NCBI GenBank assembly: GCA_021234155.1
Contig: JAJEKV010000638.1
Location: forward strand, 1-64,000
Source of the DNA: Isoetes taiwanensis
Lineage: Eukaryota; Streptophyta; Lycopodiopsida; Isoetales; Isoetaceae
Direction: 5' to 3'
DNA: 64,000 bases
Position 1 is the first letter of the stretch; every line of letters begins with the position of its first letter. The notes under the pieces are model-generated. The model did no database searches, was not told the origin of the DNA, and worked only from the letters and a program-made list of their open reading frames with translations. The translations under genes were made by a program, and so were the position numbers. Positions 36,550 through 48,689 of the stretch are shown here, one piece after another.

Positions 36550-38970
36550 CCCATAGCCCGTGTGAAGGCATCGGTGAGGTGAGAGGTCGGCTCATGCATC
36601 ACCGGCTCGAAGGCGGTGGGAGTCTCGGTCGGCTCTATGGTCTCTTGGCGGAACTAGGCGGTGATGCACCTCGGAGGAAGCTCAATAGGAGTGAAGTCGA
36701 TGAAGTCGTCCATGCAATACTCATAAGCTCATAAAAGCACATGGTCTTTATGCTTGCATCTAAATCCGGCCACCATGTGATAAGTCGAGGATAATATCAT
36801 CCAAGAAGATATTCTTGCCCTTGGTGATAAATAAGCGGAAGGGCATCCGATACGACAAGCCTATAGCTTGCTCATGGGCGGTGGCAGCTCTTCCCATTTG
36901 CTTCCAGGCGGAAGTCGCCCATGCCTATGTGTTCGTCTTCCCCTCCTCGGAAGACTTCGAGGCGGTTTGCCTTTCTCTCTGAGGCGGGGTTTCATCCTCG
37001 GCGTATTGGTCCATGAGGATGGCTAGGCAACCTCAAGATCTTTGCCCACGATCTTTGCACAAGCGAGGCGGTGTTTGCCCCATCGAGACTTCCCCTTGAC
37101 ACATCATATGCATGGGTGTCTCCCCTAGCATCTCGGGACTACCTCGGCTCCGGATCTGGTTGGGGAGGATCCCCAAGAAGGAATACCTGGAGGAGCATCT
37201 CCTCCATGTAAAAGTCTAGGAATCCGGCATAATCCGGATGCCGCTGCATGTTAGTGATGAGGTCTAAAAGCTGGCGGCATAGCGGGGGGGTGGTCGAAAG
37301 GGACTTGCGGATCCCGGTGTTCTCGAATCTTGATACCATGCGAGAAGGTCGTGTGGCTGCCATGGCTAGAAGGAGGTGAGAGGAAGAGAAACAACCTAAC
37401 AATTGAAATGAACTTTAAAAGTTCTTTTAACTCCTTTTATTTAGAGGTGGCGTCGGCATTTTTTTTTTTTCATATTTATCTGAGAAAAAAATAAATTTTA
37501 TCTGAAATAAAAAGTTTTTTATTAAATTCAAAAAAAAAAATATTTACAATCTTGAGACCCAGCAAAATATGCTAAGGATGCTCCCCAGAATCCCCTGGTG
37601 AGGGCTAAATCCTTTGGCATAATGGTAACTCTCTTTGTGTGAATCGGCGCAAGGTTAAGCGTCACCAAAAAGTGCCACCAAATAGGCCGGGACCTCTTGG
37701 GGCGTCAAAATAGCAAAGGTGCGGAAGCGGAGGTCGGTCTTGAACTCTGCCACGATCTCCCATACCACCCTCTGGAAGGAAGCTTCGTGTCGGAAAGGCT
37801 GGGTTGACTTGAGAAATTTATGGATCTCCGTAAGGCAAGCGGTCGCCGGAACTGTGTGAGTTTCCGTTGCGGGCTTGAGGGTTGGTTGGCGGCCCCCTTG
37901 GTGCGGGCACGGTCTTGGCCCCCACATGGGGTCGGGATGCATCCACCCGCTCCTGCCTCCGACTGGAGCTCGTGTTCTTGCCGAAAGCTCCGACAGTCTT
38001 TAATTTCTCCTTGTATTATTTGCCGGTTTCCGAACAGCGGTTTCCGCCGGTGCTTCCGCGGTTACATGCTCTGTCGGGATTGGGCCCGACCCACTCCCAG
38101 ATGCTCCTGCACCCTGCTGGTCTGGCTGATCCTGCCGAGCTTTCTCCTCACGCTCGCATTTGGACTACGTCTGCTTTCGTCCCGAACTCGGGCCCGCTGG
38201 GGTCTTCTTCCACTTGTGCATAATGTTACGCTACAACTGCGAAGAAGCTCGGTGGTGCCGGTTGGGCGGCGGGCCATATCAATGCGGATCGTGGTTAAGT
38301 AATCGGTGATATCCCTGTCGGGGCTCCCCACATGAAGCTACGGGAAGCTTCATGCCAGCTTGTCTGAGGGGAATCTCAATTGCCACGCCATCTATAATGG
38401 CAACCCCATCCCCTAAGTACAGATATTCCCTTCCGCATCTTGTTCATGTCGGCCGCTCTATCTCCCTTTTATCATCTTCCCTGGCGGGTTCTTATATTGT
38501 CGGCCTCCTTTCGTATGTCCTCCTCTTCATTGCCCAGCGCGATTGGGGAGGATAGAACTTGATCGACATCATGACCATGTGCGGTTGTTGACCCTTTGTG
38601 TAAAGATTTTGGCGGAGGGTTCAGCGGATCAAAACGGCTTCGGAGAAGTGATAAATAGGGTAGGGAATCTGTCGTTGTTCTCGAACGGTTCCAACTCATC
38701 GAAGGATGTCGATGGGCGGGTCGGTAGCCATGTCTTGCGAGGCGATCAAGGCATAAATATACGCTATGGTAGGGTCTTTGGGTCTATGGTGCTCTTGGTA
38801 TTGGCCATGGCTATGGCCTACGGGAAGGTGTTAATAGAAAATAGGCGATGGCGCTTGGGAAAGAGAGGCGGCAATCTGAGCTAAGGTTGGCGGAACACTA
38901 CTAAGCGGAGGAAAAAGCAAAGTCGAGATCTGGCGGCGATGGCGGACGTCGGCTCTGGCGGTCGAAGAAG
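36550..38970 (-). other. 5' interior of the inner element, two possible coding pieces
   Basis: Frame 37402-37139 (PLCRQLLDLITNMQRHPDYA, then GFLDFYMEEMLLQVFLLGDP) and frame 37942-37655 (FQRVVWEIVAEFKTDLRFRT, then ILTPQEVPAYLVALFGDA and a stop) have the hydrophobic pattern of folded proteins. I recognise neither. The rest (36.55-37.1 and 38.0-38.97 kb) is G/C-rich with many CGG words, and its open frames on both strands look incidental. Confidence 0.35.
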
Positions 38971-38978
38971 CCCAGAAG

Positions 38979-40215
38979 TGGCACATCCATCCAGTACCAA
39001 GCGGCAAAGAATATGCATCTAAAATAAGAAAACACCCAAACCCGGTTCTACCCGACTCGGACTCTAGTGAGGGCGGCCGGGTGGGTCTCGGGGAGATCGG
39101 CCAGGTAGGAGTCTTGGCATGGCGTTAGCGGCATAGAACATCGGCTAGGCTTGTCCCTCCATCCGCCCCTCACTGTGCACACTTTGCTGATAGGTCGATT
39201 CACGCTATGGCCAAGCTATAGCCTTAGGAAATTAGACTCAAGGTATCACCCTTTGAGCCTACTCGGGTTCATGACACTGGTCAGATGAGGCGGGGGAAAA
39301 GCGTCCCCTTCCGGGATCCGCGGTGGTTCCATGGGTGAGCTAGAGGACCGTGCGGCGTCGGCATTGACCCGCATCCGTGTCGACTTACTCACCCTAAATC
39401 TCACGCCAAAGTGCATGGTGCCCCATCACGGGTCACACCCTGCGCCCGGGGGTGTCGGACCCATGCCGACCCTCGTGGCCCGGCTATCGGGGCCTAGCCC
39501 TTGTAGGAGTCTCGGGGGGCCTTTTATGCCGATGCGAGACCCCACCCCTACTTCTGCTTGTGTCCCTTGTGCGGTGCTAAGCCGGACCATAGCGTCTATG
39601 ACCCGGTGGGCTCTTGTGCACTGCAAGAATCTAGTAGGGTGTTAGCGGAAGTACTAGGAGCATTCTATACCCAAACTCGAGGAGGCCTCTACCCCCCTTT
39701 TAATCCACGTTTCTTGGAACTACTAAACTAACTCATAGAGACATCGACCATCCCATATGAGCATCATTCATAATTGAAAAGTATTCCTAATTACCAAGGA
39801 AGGGTTAATCTCAACCAAAACTAGCCAGAAAAGAATACTAGAGTATTATTCTACAATTTGCAAGTTAAGCTACCACTAACCGGAGTTTTGGCTGGACCCG
39901 TTGTCAAGGGGCGCTTCCATAGTCTTTATCTTTGGGGTAGCGGCGGCGGGTAGAGGTGTCTTGGCGATTGGGAGATGTTAAACAAGCGTACTTTCTGGCT
40001 CTTCGGTTTGCTCCTTAGTCTTGTTTGGATCGAAATTGGGGTACAAATGGGGGTGGCACTGCCTTTGGTGGCTCAGTTTAGAAACCCCCATGCTGGCCAC
40101 TCAGGTTATGCCAAATGGCGCCTTTCCACCATTAGGTGACTTAATAGCAAGTATTTAGATAATTATCCTTTTAATTAATTCCTAATTGTGGCCAACCCCT
40201 AGGTTATCATACCCG
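38979..40215 (-). repeat. 5' LTR of the inner element
   Basis: This is the direct-repeat partner of 32551-33814. Many differences between the two are CA in the left copy against CG in the right copy (for example CCAGACC/CCGGACC and ATCCACGG/ATCCGCGG). The homology may extend to 40257. Confidence 0.85.
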
Positions 40216-40382
40216 GTGGGCGATATCTATACCGGTGGCGTGTCAATATATTTATCACGTACTGCGGGTATAAATGAGGCGTCCGTCACGAAGGTGGGTG
40301 TACGTGGAGGAAAAGGCGATGGCATGCGTGGCGTTATGTTGGACATGACCGGAATCCACAGGTGAAGTGCAGCCTGTTGGTT

Positions 40383-42586
40383 TTAGGAAGTGAATGGGTC
40401 ATTGGTGGAGGCATGAGAAAAGCGGACATAGGAACAGGAAGATAATGACGGATGAGGGCTTGAAGATGGCCACCGCGGAGGCTTTAAAGGAGGAGGAGGG
40501 GCAGCCCTAATGCGGTCTACTTCATGAAGCGCAGAGAAGCGTGGAAAAGGTGTTAGAGGCGCACATACTTTAGGCATGACATGAGGCATGAGTGTGTCAA
40601 GCAATCAGGTGCAAAGTGAACTCTTTTGTCATCTTCATGAGGAGCGATTTCCATCTTTGCAAAGGCGAGTTGCATGTCATGATGATGGTCAAAGGGGCGG
40701 GGAAGCAAGATGGTGGTATGGACCGGGGAGACAAGACCAACCCAATTAGGCTATTGTTCGGGGACGGGAGGGTTGAGAGCACGATAAATCTCCTCTTGAG
40801 CTTGTTGATCCAGGAGGATTGGAGGTAGATGCTACTTGGCCAAAGCTTAAGTGTAGGTCATTTGTTGTTGAGGCTGGTCGTGGAAGAAAACGCAAAAAGC
40901 GGGGCCGGGGGGCCTTGTTTCCCATTGGCCACCCATGGAGTTGATAAGAACCTTTTGTCATCTTCATCTTGCAAAGGCGGGGTATTGCATGGATTTGGGT
41001 GGAACACGGAAGTTGGACTTGAACTTGAGGAAGTTGAGGACGGTAGCCGTGGTGTGTGACCCCATTCATGACAATGATAACATTGAGCCTTTGAAGGATC
41101 AAAGGGAGGCAGGCGTGGTGTGTTGCCTTGTCCCGTGGGTATTGAGATTGCTGCGTTCGTTGATCTTCTTGCTGCGGTGGTTGAGGTTGATATTCTTTGG
41201 GGGATATGACTGTGGTGGTTGGCGTGGTCTGGACTTGAAAAACCATCTTTTGCCTAAAAGGGGTAGGATGAGAAGCGAAAGTGCATTCCTTGGTGGCGTG
41301 ATTACACATATTGCATCGTTTACAATGAGGAGGTCCATTGGATGAGTTGCATTCATTGGCGGATGACCTTGATATTTACAAATGGTACACCGGATGTGGG
41401 CGCATTGTGGATTTGCTAGCTGCGAGGCTGAGCGAGTTTTGGGGAACCATGGCGGGGGCATGAAAGGGAGTTCTGAAGAGCAACACCCGAAGAAATATTG
41501 GTAGTGATTGACCAATTCAATGGCATGCTCGAGAGACTTGGGGCCTTGAGTACCGGTCATGAGTCGAATGGCGGGGAGGAAGTCCTTGCGAAAACAGGCG
41601 AGGATCGGCTTTGCGTGGGGTACTCACAGAGTTTACCGACAAGAATGTGAAGGCGGTCGCCAAAATCCACAGGCTGACTCGTGGGCTCTTGTTGAAGGTC
41701 ATTTAGTTGCTTGAGGAGTGGCTTGATCATGCTTGTGGTACCATAATGAAGACGAAAGGCGGTTTTTTCATTTCTTGCCAACTCGTTTCGGTGACTTTGT
41801 TGGCCATCAACCAGCGATGAGGCGTCTCGGTGTGGTGGAAAAATGTGAAACTTAAGTTGTGGTTCGCGCATGACCATTCAAAATGGCCAAGGCCTCAAAT
41901 TCCTCCATATGGGCTTTGTGCACTCGATCGAGAGGTTTGCCTTTAGAGTTGCCAAAAGTGGGATAAGTCAGCTTAGGATGATGAGGTAGGGATGAAGGTG
42001 GAACTTGAGCATAAGCGGTGGATTTGGTGGAGATGTAGAAGCATAGAGAGGTGGAACCTCACGGGAATTTGAGAACAAGGGGTGGGGCCGAAAACCAGGG
42101 GTCCATAGAAAGTAGCATCCGGTGGGGAAGGACCTTGAGAGCCATCCTCATTAGGCTTAAAGATCGGTGGTTTGATAAGCGAGAAAGAGCGTCTTTGAAA
42201 AGATGGGAAGACTGAAATTATGGAACATGGGAAGGGCCAAAGGACACTTGATGGTAGCCATCCCGGCGGGAGGTGAAAGAAGGTTGTGATGGCTGGGGTG
42301 TGGCTGAAGGAATGTGGATATAGGTGTCTTTGTCGAGTGCAGGAAATAGTGGTGGTTTGGGCGGGGTATGTTGTGGAATTGGGTTGTGAACAATGGCGAC
42401 CACAGGGGACCACAGTGAGAATGAGCACGAGGGTAGGAGGTGCGGCCTGAGCTCTTGGCCCGGATCGACCTCCCTCAATGTCATAGCGGTGTCATACATA
42501 TCGACGACCTGGCGTGGATTGATGGCCAGCTCAGGCGAGCATGCCGTTTGGCAAAAAGTTCTTGGGCGTGAAACCTCGGCGGACAT
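40383..42586 (-). pseudogene. Gag of the outer LTR element with two zinc knuckles
   Basis: Coding begins just inside the 5' LTR with MSAEVSRPRTFCQTACSPEL (42586). A Pro/Ser-rich region follows. Then a capsid-like part reads across frames (GTTSMIKPLLKQLNDLQQEP, FGDRLHILVGKLCE). Two CCHC knuckles follow. One at 41389-41349 (CTICKYQGH, last Cys one base out of frame) and one at 41324-41283 (CKRCNMCNHATKEC) both fit CX2CX4HX4C. A third Cys/His cluster (CYHCHEWGH, about 41080-41050) is incomplete. The tail 41309-40746 is low complexity. Several frameshifts make it nonfunctional as written. No protease or RT follows before the inner element's boundary. Confidence 0.7.
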
Positions 42587-42625
42587 GATGGAAAAAAAAA
42601 AGATCCAGACCCGGCGGCCCGGCGG

Positions 42626-43213
42626 TGTTTAAGTGCGGGTTGGGAGAACTCACGCAAAGGCGACCCTCTGTGAGGGACCCTTGGATCTAAGAAGGGAGAA
42701 TCGGGGGGCTATGTCCGCCTTGGGATTTTGCAAAAGAACAAGAAAAGAAGTCTGAGAACAAAAGAACAATGAGATCACAATAATGAGCTTCCTTGATGTC
42801 AATGAAGATACATGAACTCTATAATGAGAGAAAGCTGGAATGAGACAAGACTCAAAACTCATCTAAAAACTCATGTGCTAGCTCTACTTATATATAGTAC
42901 AATGGCCTTTGGCCCAATATAGACACTCGGTGATTTGGTCCCGAGGCTCACGGAAGGAGGCCTTATTGCAAGGAATCTTGGCGGTGCCTCTTGAAGTGCT
43001 GAAATATGCGGCAGCGTTGGCCTTTGGCGGTGGCGGGCCGTCACTTGTCTAAGCGCCTCCTCTTGTACTTGAACCACGGGCTTTGGCGTGGTGGTTTGCT
43101 TGGTCTTCTTTGGGCCTTTGGCGATTGACCCAGGTGCATTTGTGGATCCTTGGCCTTGACTTGGTCCATCATTATGCATGAATAGTCATGTACTAGGAGG
43201 CCTGGGGACTAAC
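42626..43213 (-). repeat. 5' LTR of the outer element
   Basis: This is the direct-repeat partner of 29520-30119. It has a TATATATA box near 42890 in promoter position for the minus-strand gag, which starts 40 bases past its inner end. Confidence 0.9.
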
Positions 43214-43665
43214 TAACGGTATCAGCAGGAAGAATGATCTCTGAGGTAACTTGATCTACATATCTTACATTTTTTTACATCTAGTATCCAAGTTAAAAAC
43301 TTTAAAATAATATGGATAGTAGTAAAAGCGAATGTAGATGATTTGTGTAAATGTCTTGGTCATTGAACCCGGTTGCGATTAGAATACGAGGCCATATGAT
43401 GCCTTCTTGAACCCGAATGATGAAGCTCAAGAAGGCAAGGATTTTCCCGGGATCTTTGCACGAAATGGAGTGTTATTTATTTGAACAAGATGTGCTGGAC
43501 ATGGATGTGGGAAAATTTTCCAACCGGCATGTGGATATGTATGCCAGGTACTGGACTTTGAACTTGTTCATTTGTATGTGTAAGTCAAGTAACCATCATT
43601 CATTTAAATTGGATTTATGTCAGGATTTTGGACCATTTTGGCACTGCAACTTTTTCCCGGGTTAG
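43214..43665 (+). pseudogene. Coding relic continuing from the left side of the LTR insertion
   Basis: Directly after the LTR the sequence reads TVSAGRMISE and then GTAACT, which could be an exon end with a donor site. A second block (43385-43480) reads DAFLNPNDEAQEGKDFPGIF, then ARNGVLFI in one frame. This loosely parallels ADLMKKQGILI in the 50-kb gene. The open frame 43417-43665 overlaps it. The parent family is uncertain, but its strand and position fit the gene cut at 29519. Confidence 0.35.
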
Positions 43666-43919
43666 TAAATTTGCATCGAGAATGTGACTTTTTTTTATAA
43701 CAGCACAACATGATTGCATTAAAAATTAAAAATATTTCACATATGCATGTCGAGGTTACATATTGCCAATTACTTCTCGGGAATTGACCCTAGAGATATC
43801 ATAGCTTTCTTCCTCACTTCCACGGGGTATTGTAACCCTAGCGGTCTTGCACTGGGATGACCTTTGGGGTCCATGAAAACAAAATAGTATCTAACTCAAC
43901 CCAATCATCACCTTCAATA

Positions 43920-46723
43920 GGGTTTCTCTTCCATTTCTTTGTCCAAGGTCTCTATACCTTTCTTCCTCTGCCACTTTGCATTTAAGCGGTGCTTTGGACA
44001 CCACCACCACCACGAACTTTGTTCACATTGCGGTCACCTACTTCTTTGCAAACCTACGAGATGGTGTAACCCATCCCACCAGGGTATATCTCTTTCGCTC
44101 ACGGTACTATAAGTGCAAATTGATGGCAAAACAAGTCATCTTTCGGATCATAATCCTCCGGCCCAGAGATATTTAGGCCTTCCTTTCCTAGGACCAACAT
44201 AGTGTTTTCAGCATTTGGAGGCCATGGACTTGCGAATACTACTAACCACATCATCGGCTTCCTCGGGTAATATCAAGTCTCTCCACCTAGTCTTGGGTAG
44301 CCATCCATCTTTGAGTTCATCGGAGGATGTGTCTACTTGTCCCAATAATCCATGTACTGTGTCCAATAATCTATCAATGCAAGGTTGGTATCATCGGGGT
44401 TATTTTCCAATACTTGATGTAGTCAGAAATGCTGGAGTCAATGTGCTTTGCAATGAATCCACCTCTGGAAAAAGGCTTAAGAGCTTTTGGTTGACCCTTG
44501 GAATCTTAGGTTTACCATTTTCATCTTAGTGCCATATAGGTACTCCCTCATCGGCCTCCATTTATCATCTGAAGGTCTCATCTTCCATTGCATGATTGGC
44601 TTATTTCCCATGACCCGAGAAAGTGTCTTTGAAGAGGTCTAGATTGACCTTCCATATCAAGAGCATAACCTTCGATAAAATTCTTCCAATCGGGCACCTC
44701 TTGTATGATCAACCCTATAGGAGAAGGTGAAATGCATTCACTAAGAACTTTTATTAGTCTAGGAAGATTGGTCGCGGTTTGAGATTTTCAAGCTGCGCAC
44801 TATACTTCCCAAACAATGCATCCTCATGAGTATGTCAGGGCATTAAGAACCCTAAATTCACTCTTTCAAAGACACCCGCGGCTGTTAAATAAGATAGGAA
44901 TGAGAACATATACTTTTTTTTATTCTGTCGGCACTGGTGTCAAGTTGGAGGAGGAACCTTGGTGGTAGATCTCAAGGTTGGGGGCGTGAACTTGAGGCTC
45001 CAACATGTTGAAGCACTTGACTTCCTAAACCTTGCCTTAGTAAATTTTTCTAAATTATTAGGCTTTCTATCCAACAATGCGAAGAGTGGTTGGCTACCAC
45101 CTCGAGGGGGTTGGAGGTCACGGAATAACCACTCTCATAGTTCCTCAAGCACCTCATCACACTTCCAATATGAAAATCGGGACCATCACTCCACAATTTG
45201 CAAACTAAAATGGCCATAATAAATTGGCACCTGCCATGCACTATTACTGTCGGAGAGACTTGCAAAGGATAAGCTCTATTGATTTGCTTGGGTATGTAAC
45301 TATCTTTGTGGCAAACAAGTCTTGATTGATCCATCTTGTCATGTATAATACAAACATAGTTATTGGGTTCCAAACATGATAATGTTCTCCACATCCAATA
45401 AGTGGATCTATATGATAGTTGGTCTGTCATGTGATCTTTCATTTGCTCTCTTATCTTAGCCCTTTGGCTTGGTTGCTTGGTCTTATCAAGAATCTCTTTC
45501 AACTTAGCACACAAGTTGCACTTTGCAAAGTTGTTCGAAGTGTCTATAGTGACATGCTTGAAGTGCTTGCTCCATAGTCTACTGAAGCTGGGTTGAGATA
45601 TTGCAGGTACCTGTAGTTCTCGAAGCAAAGCATTGACTTCCTCCAATATGCTCTTCTGGGTACAATGGGATGGCAATCTCTTCTCGACAACTATTTTTCC
45701 CTGTTGATCTTTCCTACTTTTATGTGGCATATTCTCAGCATTGAATTCAACATATTTTTCAAAAACCTCCCTAGCAGCCAGGATCCTAGAAGTTGGCCTC
45801 AACATGCCATTATTTCCATGTAATGCAATTTTACTCCCCTTTGCATGACTTGCTTGCCAATTTTGCCAAGTTGAAATTGGAATGCCATGAATATGTATCC
45901 ATGCAACTTTACATATCCATATCCCTAGCAGTGGGTATTTTTTTTTCTTTGGAAATTGTTCATCTTGAAGTGCAAGCTCATGAATGGAGTACATGTAAGT
46001 CCTCCTCTCATCACAAGTATACTCTTGGAAGGTGGCTCTTGCTTCCACCAATTCATCAATTTCAAACTTCTGAACACAATTAGCCCAACAACATTCCATT
46101 CCCTTACCTTAGAGGAGCTTCCGTGAACAATCACTACTTGACTTGGACCTCTTGCTAGGATAATGTTTCACCACTGAGGTGTGCCCTCTTCTCACGAAAA
46201 TGTGGTCTGGCAGCTATTGGAGGTGCATTAAGAAAATGGGTGTCATCCACAACCTCGGCTCGATAAAAGGAATTCTCCTATAAACTCAATGCGGGCTATA
46301 GGCCATGGCATGGCGCATGGAACCTCAATTGTTTAATACAAGCGGTGCAATCTTGGTGATTTGATCCTTTTTCCTTCCATTTTTTTCCTCTAAACTTGTT
46401 ATGGCCACACCCACTTTATCCTCTCTAACCTTTCATCATTGTGACTGGATAGGATCGGCTAGTATGATAGTTCCTTCACCTACTAGCTCCTTATTGCATT
46501 GGTGCTTCACTTTCACCTTCTTATTCTTCCAATCCAACCTCTTGTAGGGGACAATTTGCTTAGTAGTCTCGGCCTCAACACCCTTTGGGAGGTCCTGACA
46601 TTGACCTACAAGAACAATGTTTACAATGGGGTAACAATGTGATAAGAACATGTGGTAACAATCTTGAAACATGTTGGGGGGATAGGCATTACATTTTACC
46701 CTTTTTAGGATCCTGCGCTTCAC
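43920..46723 (-). pseudogene. DUF7869-like transposase relic, spliced
   Basis: An upstream exon (about 46605-46436) follows a TTCTTGTAG splice site and reads VPYKRLDWKNKKVKVKHQ, then ELVGEGTIILADP. The main frame 46099-45050 (349 codons) contains FKHVTIDTSNNFAKCNLCAK, YWMWRTLSCLEPNNYVCIIH and DKMDQSRL, the first catalytic-type Asp. Downstream, across frameshifts, are LPPRFLLQLDTSADR (Asp at 44941-44939), VFERVNLGFL, then THEDALFGKYSAQLE (about 44835-44790) and SDDKWRPMREYLYGTK. The order D...QLD...HTHED matches DUF7869-type elements that I know from plants. It differs from family T at 4 and 58 kb. Stops and frameshifts after 45.05 kb break it. Confidence 0.7.
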
Positions 46724-46729
46724 CTATAT

Positions 46730-47890
46730 AAAGTGAAATGTCTTAATATTAGTCGAGGAAAAAGGACAAAGTAATTTTGAGAACCGATTAAAGGGAACTC
46801 TAAGAAATACCAAGAAAACCATTAAATGGACAAATATATGTTGTAAGTGCAGCCAAAAATAGGTTGTAAGTATAGCTCTCGGTAGGTAATTATTGCAAAA
46901 TTAATGGTAACATAGGGTGTATGCTAGTAGTACTAATGAGGTAAGTATAGATTAAGTGAATCTAGATGGGCCAAAGTTGGTTGTAAGTATAGCTGGGGTC
47001 TAGGTAATTATACAAAATTAATGAAAACATAGGTTTTAAGTATATAGCTGACATGTGGGTAATTCTATAGAAATTATGATAACCTAGAGTAATTAATTCA
47101 ATAGAAGTAATGATAGGTAATTAGGTATATGATATAAATCTTGTATGATGTGATGGAATCATAATTACAACCGCGCCTATAAGAAACCCTCCATTCTTTC
47201 AACCGCCAATCCTTTCTTCCTTCTAGCGCCAATCCTTTCTTCCTTTCTTCCTTCTACCATGGTGAGCCATCTTTGCCGGCCCCTCGTCCCGCTCCATCCC
47301 GCCCGGCCTCGTCCCGCTCCATCCATTTGGACTCGCCTCAGAGGCAAAGAAGCGGGTAAAAAATTGATAAAAAATCCATTCCCCCTCCCTTGAGATGCGG
47401 CTGTGGCTGCTCTCACCCTGCAGTCAGGATAATGCGAGGAGTTATTTCTTGAGGGCAAGCTTAGCGGGGAAAAGATTATCGAGCACCGGCACCGGCTGAC
47501 CCAGGAGTCCCCCCATACTCCCCCTTGATTCGGGTGAGGAGATGGAGAGCGAGATTGAGAAAGAAGAAGAAATGGGAGGCGGATGAAGAATGGCGGGGAA
47601 GAATTAGAGGAAAAAAAAGCGGTGATTATGGGCGCCCTCTCCTCCTCAGATGATGAAGATGTTGCGAAGACATCGGCGCGGTGAGGATGGCGGATGAAGC
47701 TCGAGGAAGGAAGAAGAGGAGGAGGAAGAAGAGGAGGAGGTAGAGGGCTGATTTTTTTTTTTTTTTGTTATTTAGTTTTTTTGGATCGAAAAAGGCGAGC
47801 TAGGCATCTCCAAAAAGGCCTAGAACCACGTAATTTTGAATGGAGCTGGGCATCTCCTTAAGCTGCCTAGAACTTACGTAATTTTGTAAC
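46730..47890. other. No gene; degenerate repeats and purine-rich DNA
   Basis: Three imperfect copies of GGTTGTAAGTATAGCT...TAGGTAATTAT occur between 46860 and 47070. From 47520 to 47745 the plus strand is strongly GA-rich, ending in GAAGAGGAGGA repeats and a poly-T tract. A 93-codon minus frame (47177-47458) lies over C-rich sequence and has no recognised family. Confidence 0.55.
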
Positions 47891-47900
47891 CTGAGAGCTG

Positions 47901-48170
47901 GGCAACTCTAATAAAAGGCCTTATGTAAACTTTTTCAATGGCAATACAAGGATTCTTGGCTGCAATATGTTTCTTTAGTTTCTACTCTAACTTGAAAGCG
48001 AGGCTGTAATTTCTGAAGGAAACATTTTGAATACGGCAACTCAAATAAAAGGCCTTATGTAAAATGTTCAATGGCAATACAAGGATTAATGGCGCAATAT
48101 ATTTCTTTAGTGTCAACTCTAACTTGAAGGCATATAGCGTAATTTCTTGGCTGTTTTTGAATTACGGCTC
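47901..48170 (+). repeat. 134-bp tandem duplication
   Basis: The unit GGCAACTCTAATAAAAGGCC starts at 47901 and again at 48035, followed in both by ATGGCAATACAAGGATT and TCTTTAGT. Confidence 0.85.
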
Positions 48171-48200
48171 TTTAATTCTTAATTTTGAGAGAGAGCTGAA

Positions 48201-48389
48201 GTGAGATCCGCCCGGTATGAAATATGTTTATGTACAAAATGTTTAAATTGTCAAAAGCGGTCCAATACTGCGCTGGCGTGAATTACACCACGATAATTAG
48301 CTTTATGCGAGTTCCGCGCCCGGTGTATTGGACTGCACAATGTAAACATTTTGCACCACAAACATATTTCCGCGCTGGCGTGATTTCAC
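48201..48389. repeat. Foldback hairpin unit 1
   Basis: GTGAGATC...AAATATGTTT...AAAATGTTTA.ATTGT...GTCCAATAC on the left pairs with the reverse complement on the right. This gives arms of about 75-80 bp around a loop of about 30 bp. The arms also contain GCGCTGGCGTG and CGCCCGGT. It is noncoding. Confidence 0.8.
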
Positions 48390-48481
48390 TTCTATGAACT
48401 GATTAGACCTGAATTAGTAAGCGGCACCATGCTGCTTGATCTATCTAATTCGATCTTTCATTCTTAATTTTGAGAGCTGAA

Positions 48482-48668
48482 GTGAGATCCGCCCGGTAGC
48501 GTGAAATATGTTTGTGTACAAAATGTTTAAATTGTCAAAGCGGTCAATACTGCGCTGGCGTGAATTACACGATATAATTAGCTTTATGCGGTTCACGACA
48601 TGCGTGTATTGGACGCACAATGTAAACATGAATGCACACAAACATATTTGGCGCTGGCGTGATTTCAC
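48482..48668. repeat. Foldback hairpin unit 2, near-identical to unit 1
   Basis: It has the same arms, loop and flanking CTTAATTTTGAGAG as unit 1, displaced by 281 bp. The two hairpins are therefore part of a larger tandem duplication. Confidence 0.8.
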
Positions 48669-48689
48669 TTCAACTCTCTCGAATTTAAA

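Larger units (their letters stand above)
32551..40215 (-). mobile_element. Inner LTR retrotransposon, gag-bearing, no pol seen
   Basis: Direct repeats of about 1.25 kb (32551-33814 and 38979-40215) surround a 5.2-kb interior whose clearest coding is a minus-strand gag close to the left repeat. On the minus strand the LTR starts TGGGGTATGATAACC or slightly further out, and ends GGATGTGCCA. Homology between the copies trails on for about 20 bases past 33814/40215, so the outer boundary is uncertain (possibly 40257). No pol motifs are visible. It lies within the outer element, so it is the younger insertion. Confidence 0.8.
29520..43213 (-). mobile_element. Outer LTR retrotransposon, gag-bearing, no pol seen, with nested insertion
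   Basis: Two direct repeats of about 0.6 kb (29520-30119 and 42626-43213) begin TGTTAGTCCC and end AACA on the minus strand. They flank gag coding at the right and a coiled-coil/394-residue frame at the left, all on the minus strand, so the 5' LTR is the right one. A second LTR element (about 32551-40215) is inserted inside, leaving about 6 kb of native sequence. I find no protease, RT, RNase H or integrase motif. Flanks AACAGGT (left) and AACGGT (right) may be a degraded target-site duplication. Confidence 0.85.

Noticed and set aside
38543-38884. 113-codon plus-strand open frame
   Set aside because: It is antisense to the inner LTR element's interior. Its Gly- and Arg-rich composition reflects CGG-rich DNA and not a recognised protein.
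29515-43218. Clean 5-bp target-site duplication for the outer LTR element
   Set aside because: The left flank CAGGT and the right flank after the LTR (TAACGGT) agree only partly, so it is mentioned as a possibility and not called.
47177-47458. 93-codon minus-strand frame
   Set aside because: It is a translation of simple CTTTCTTCC and CCCGTCCCGCTCC-type DNA, Arg- and Gly-rich, with no homologous family in mind.
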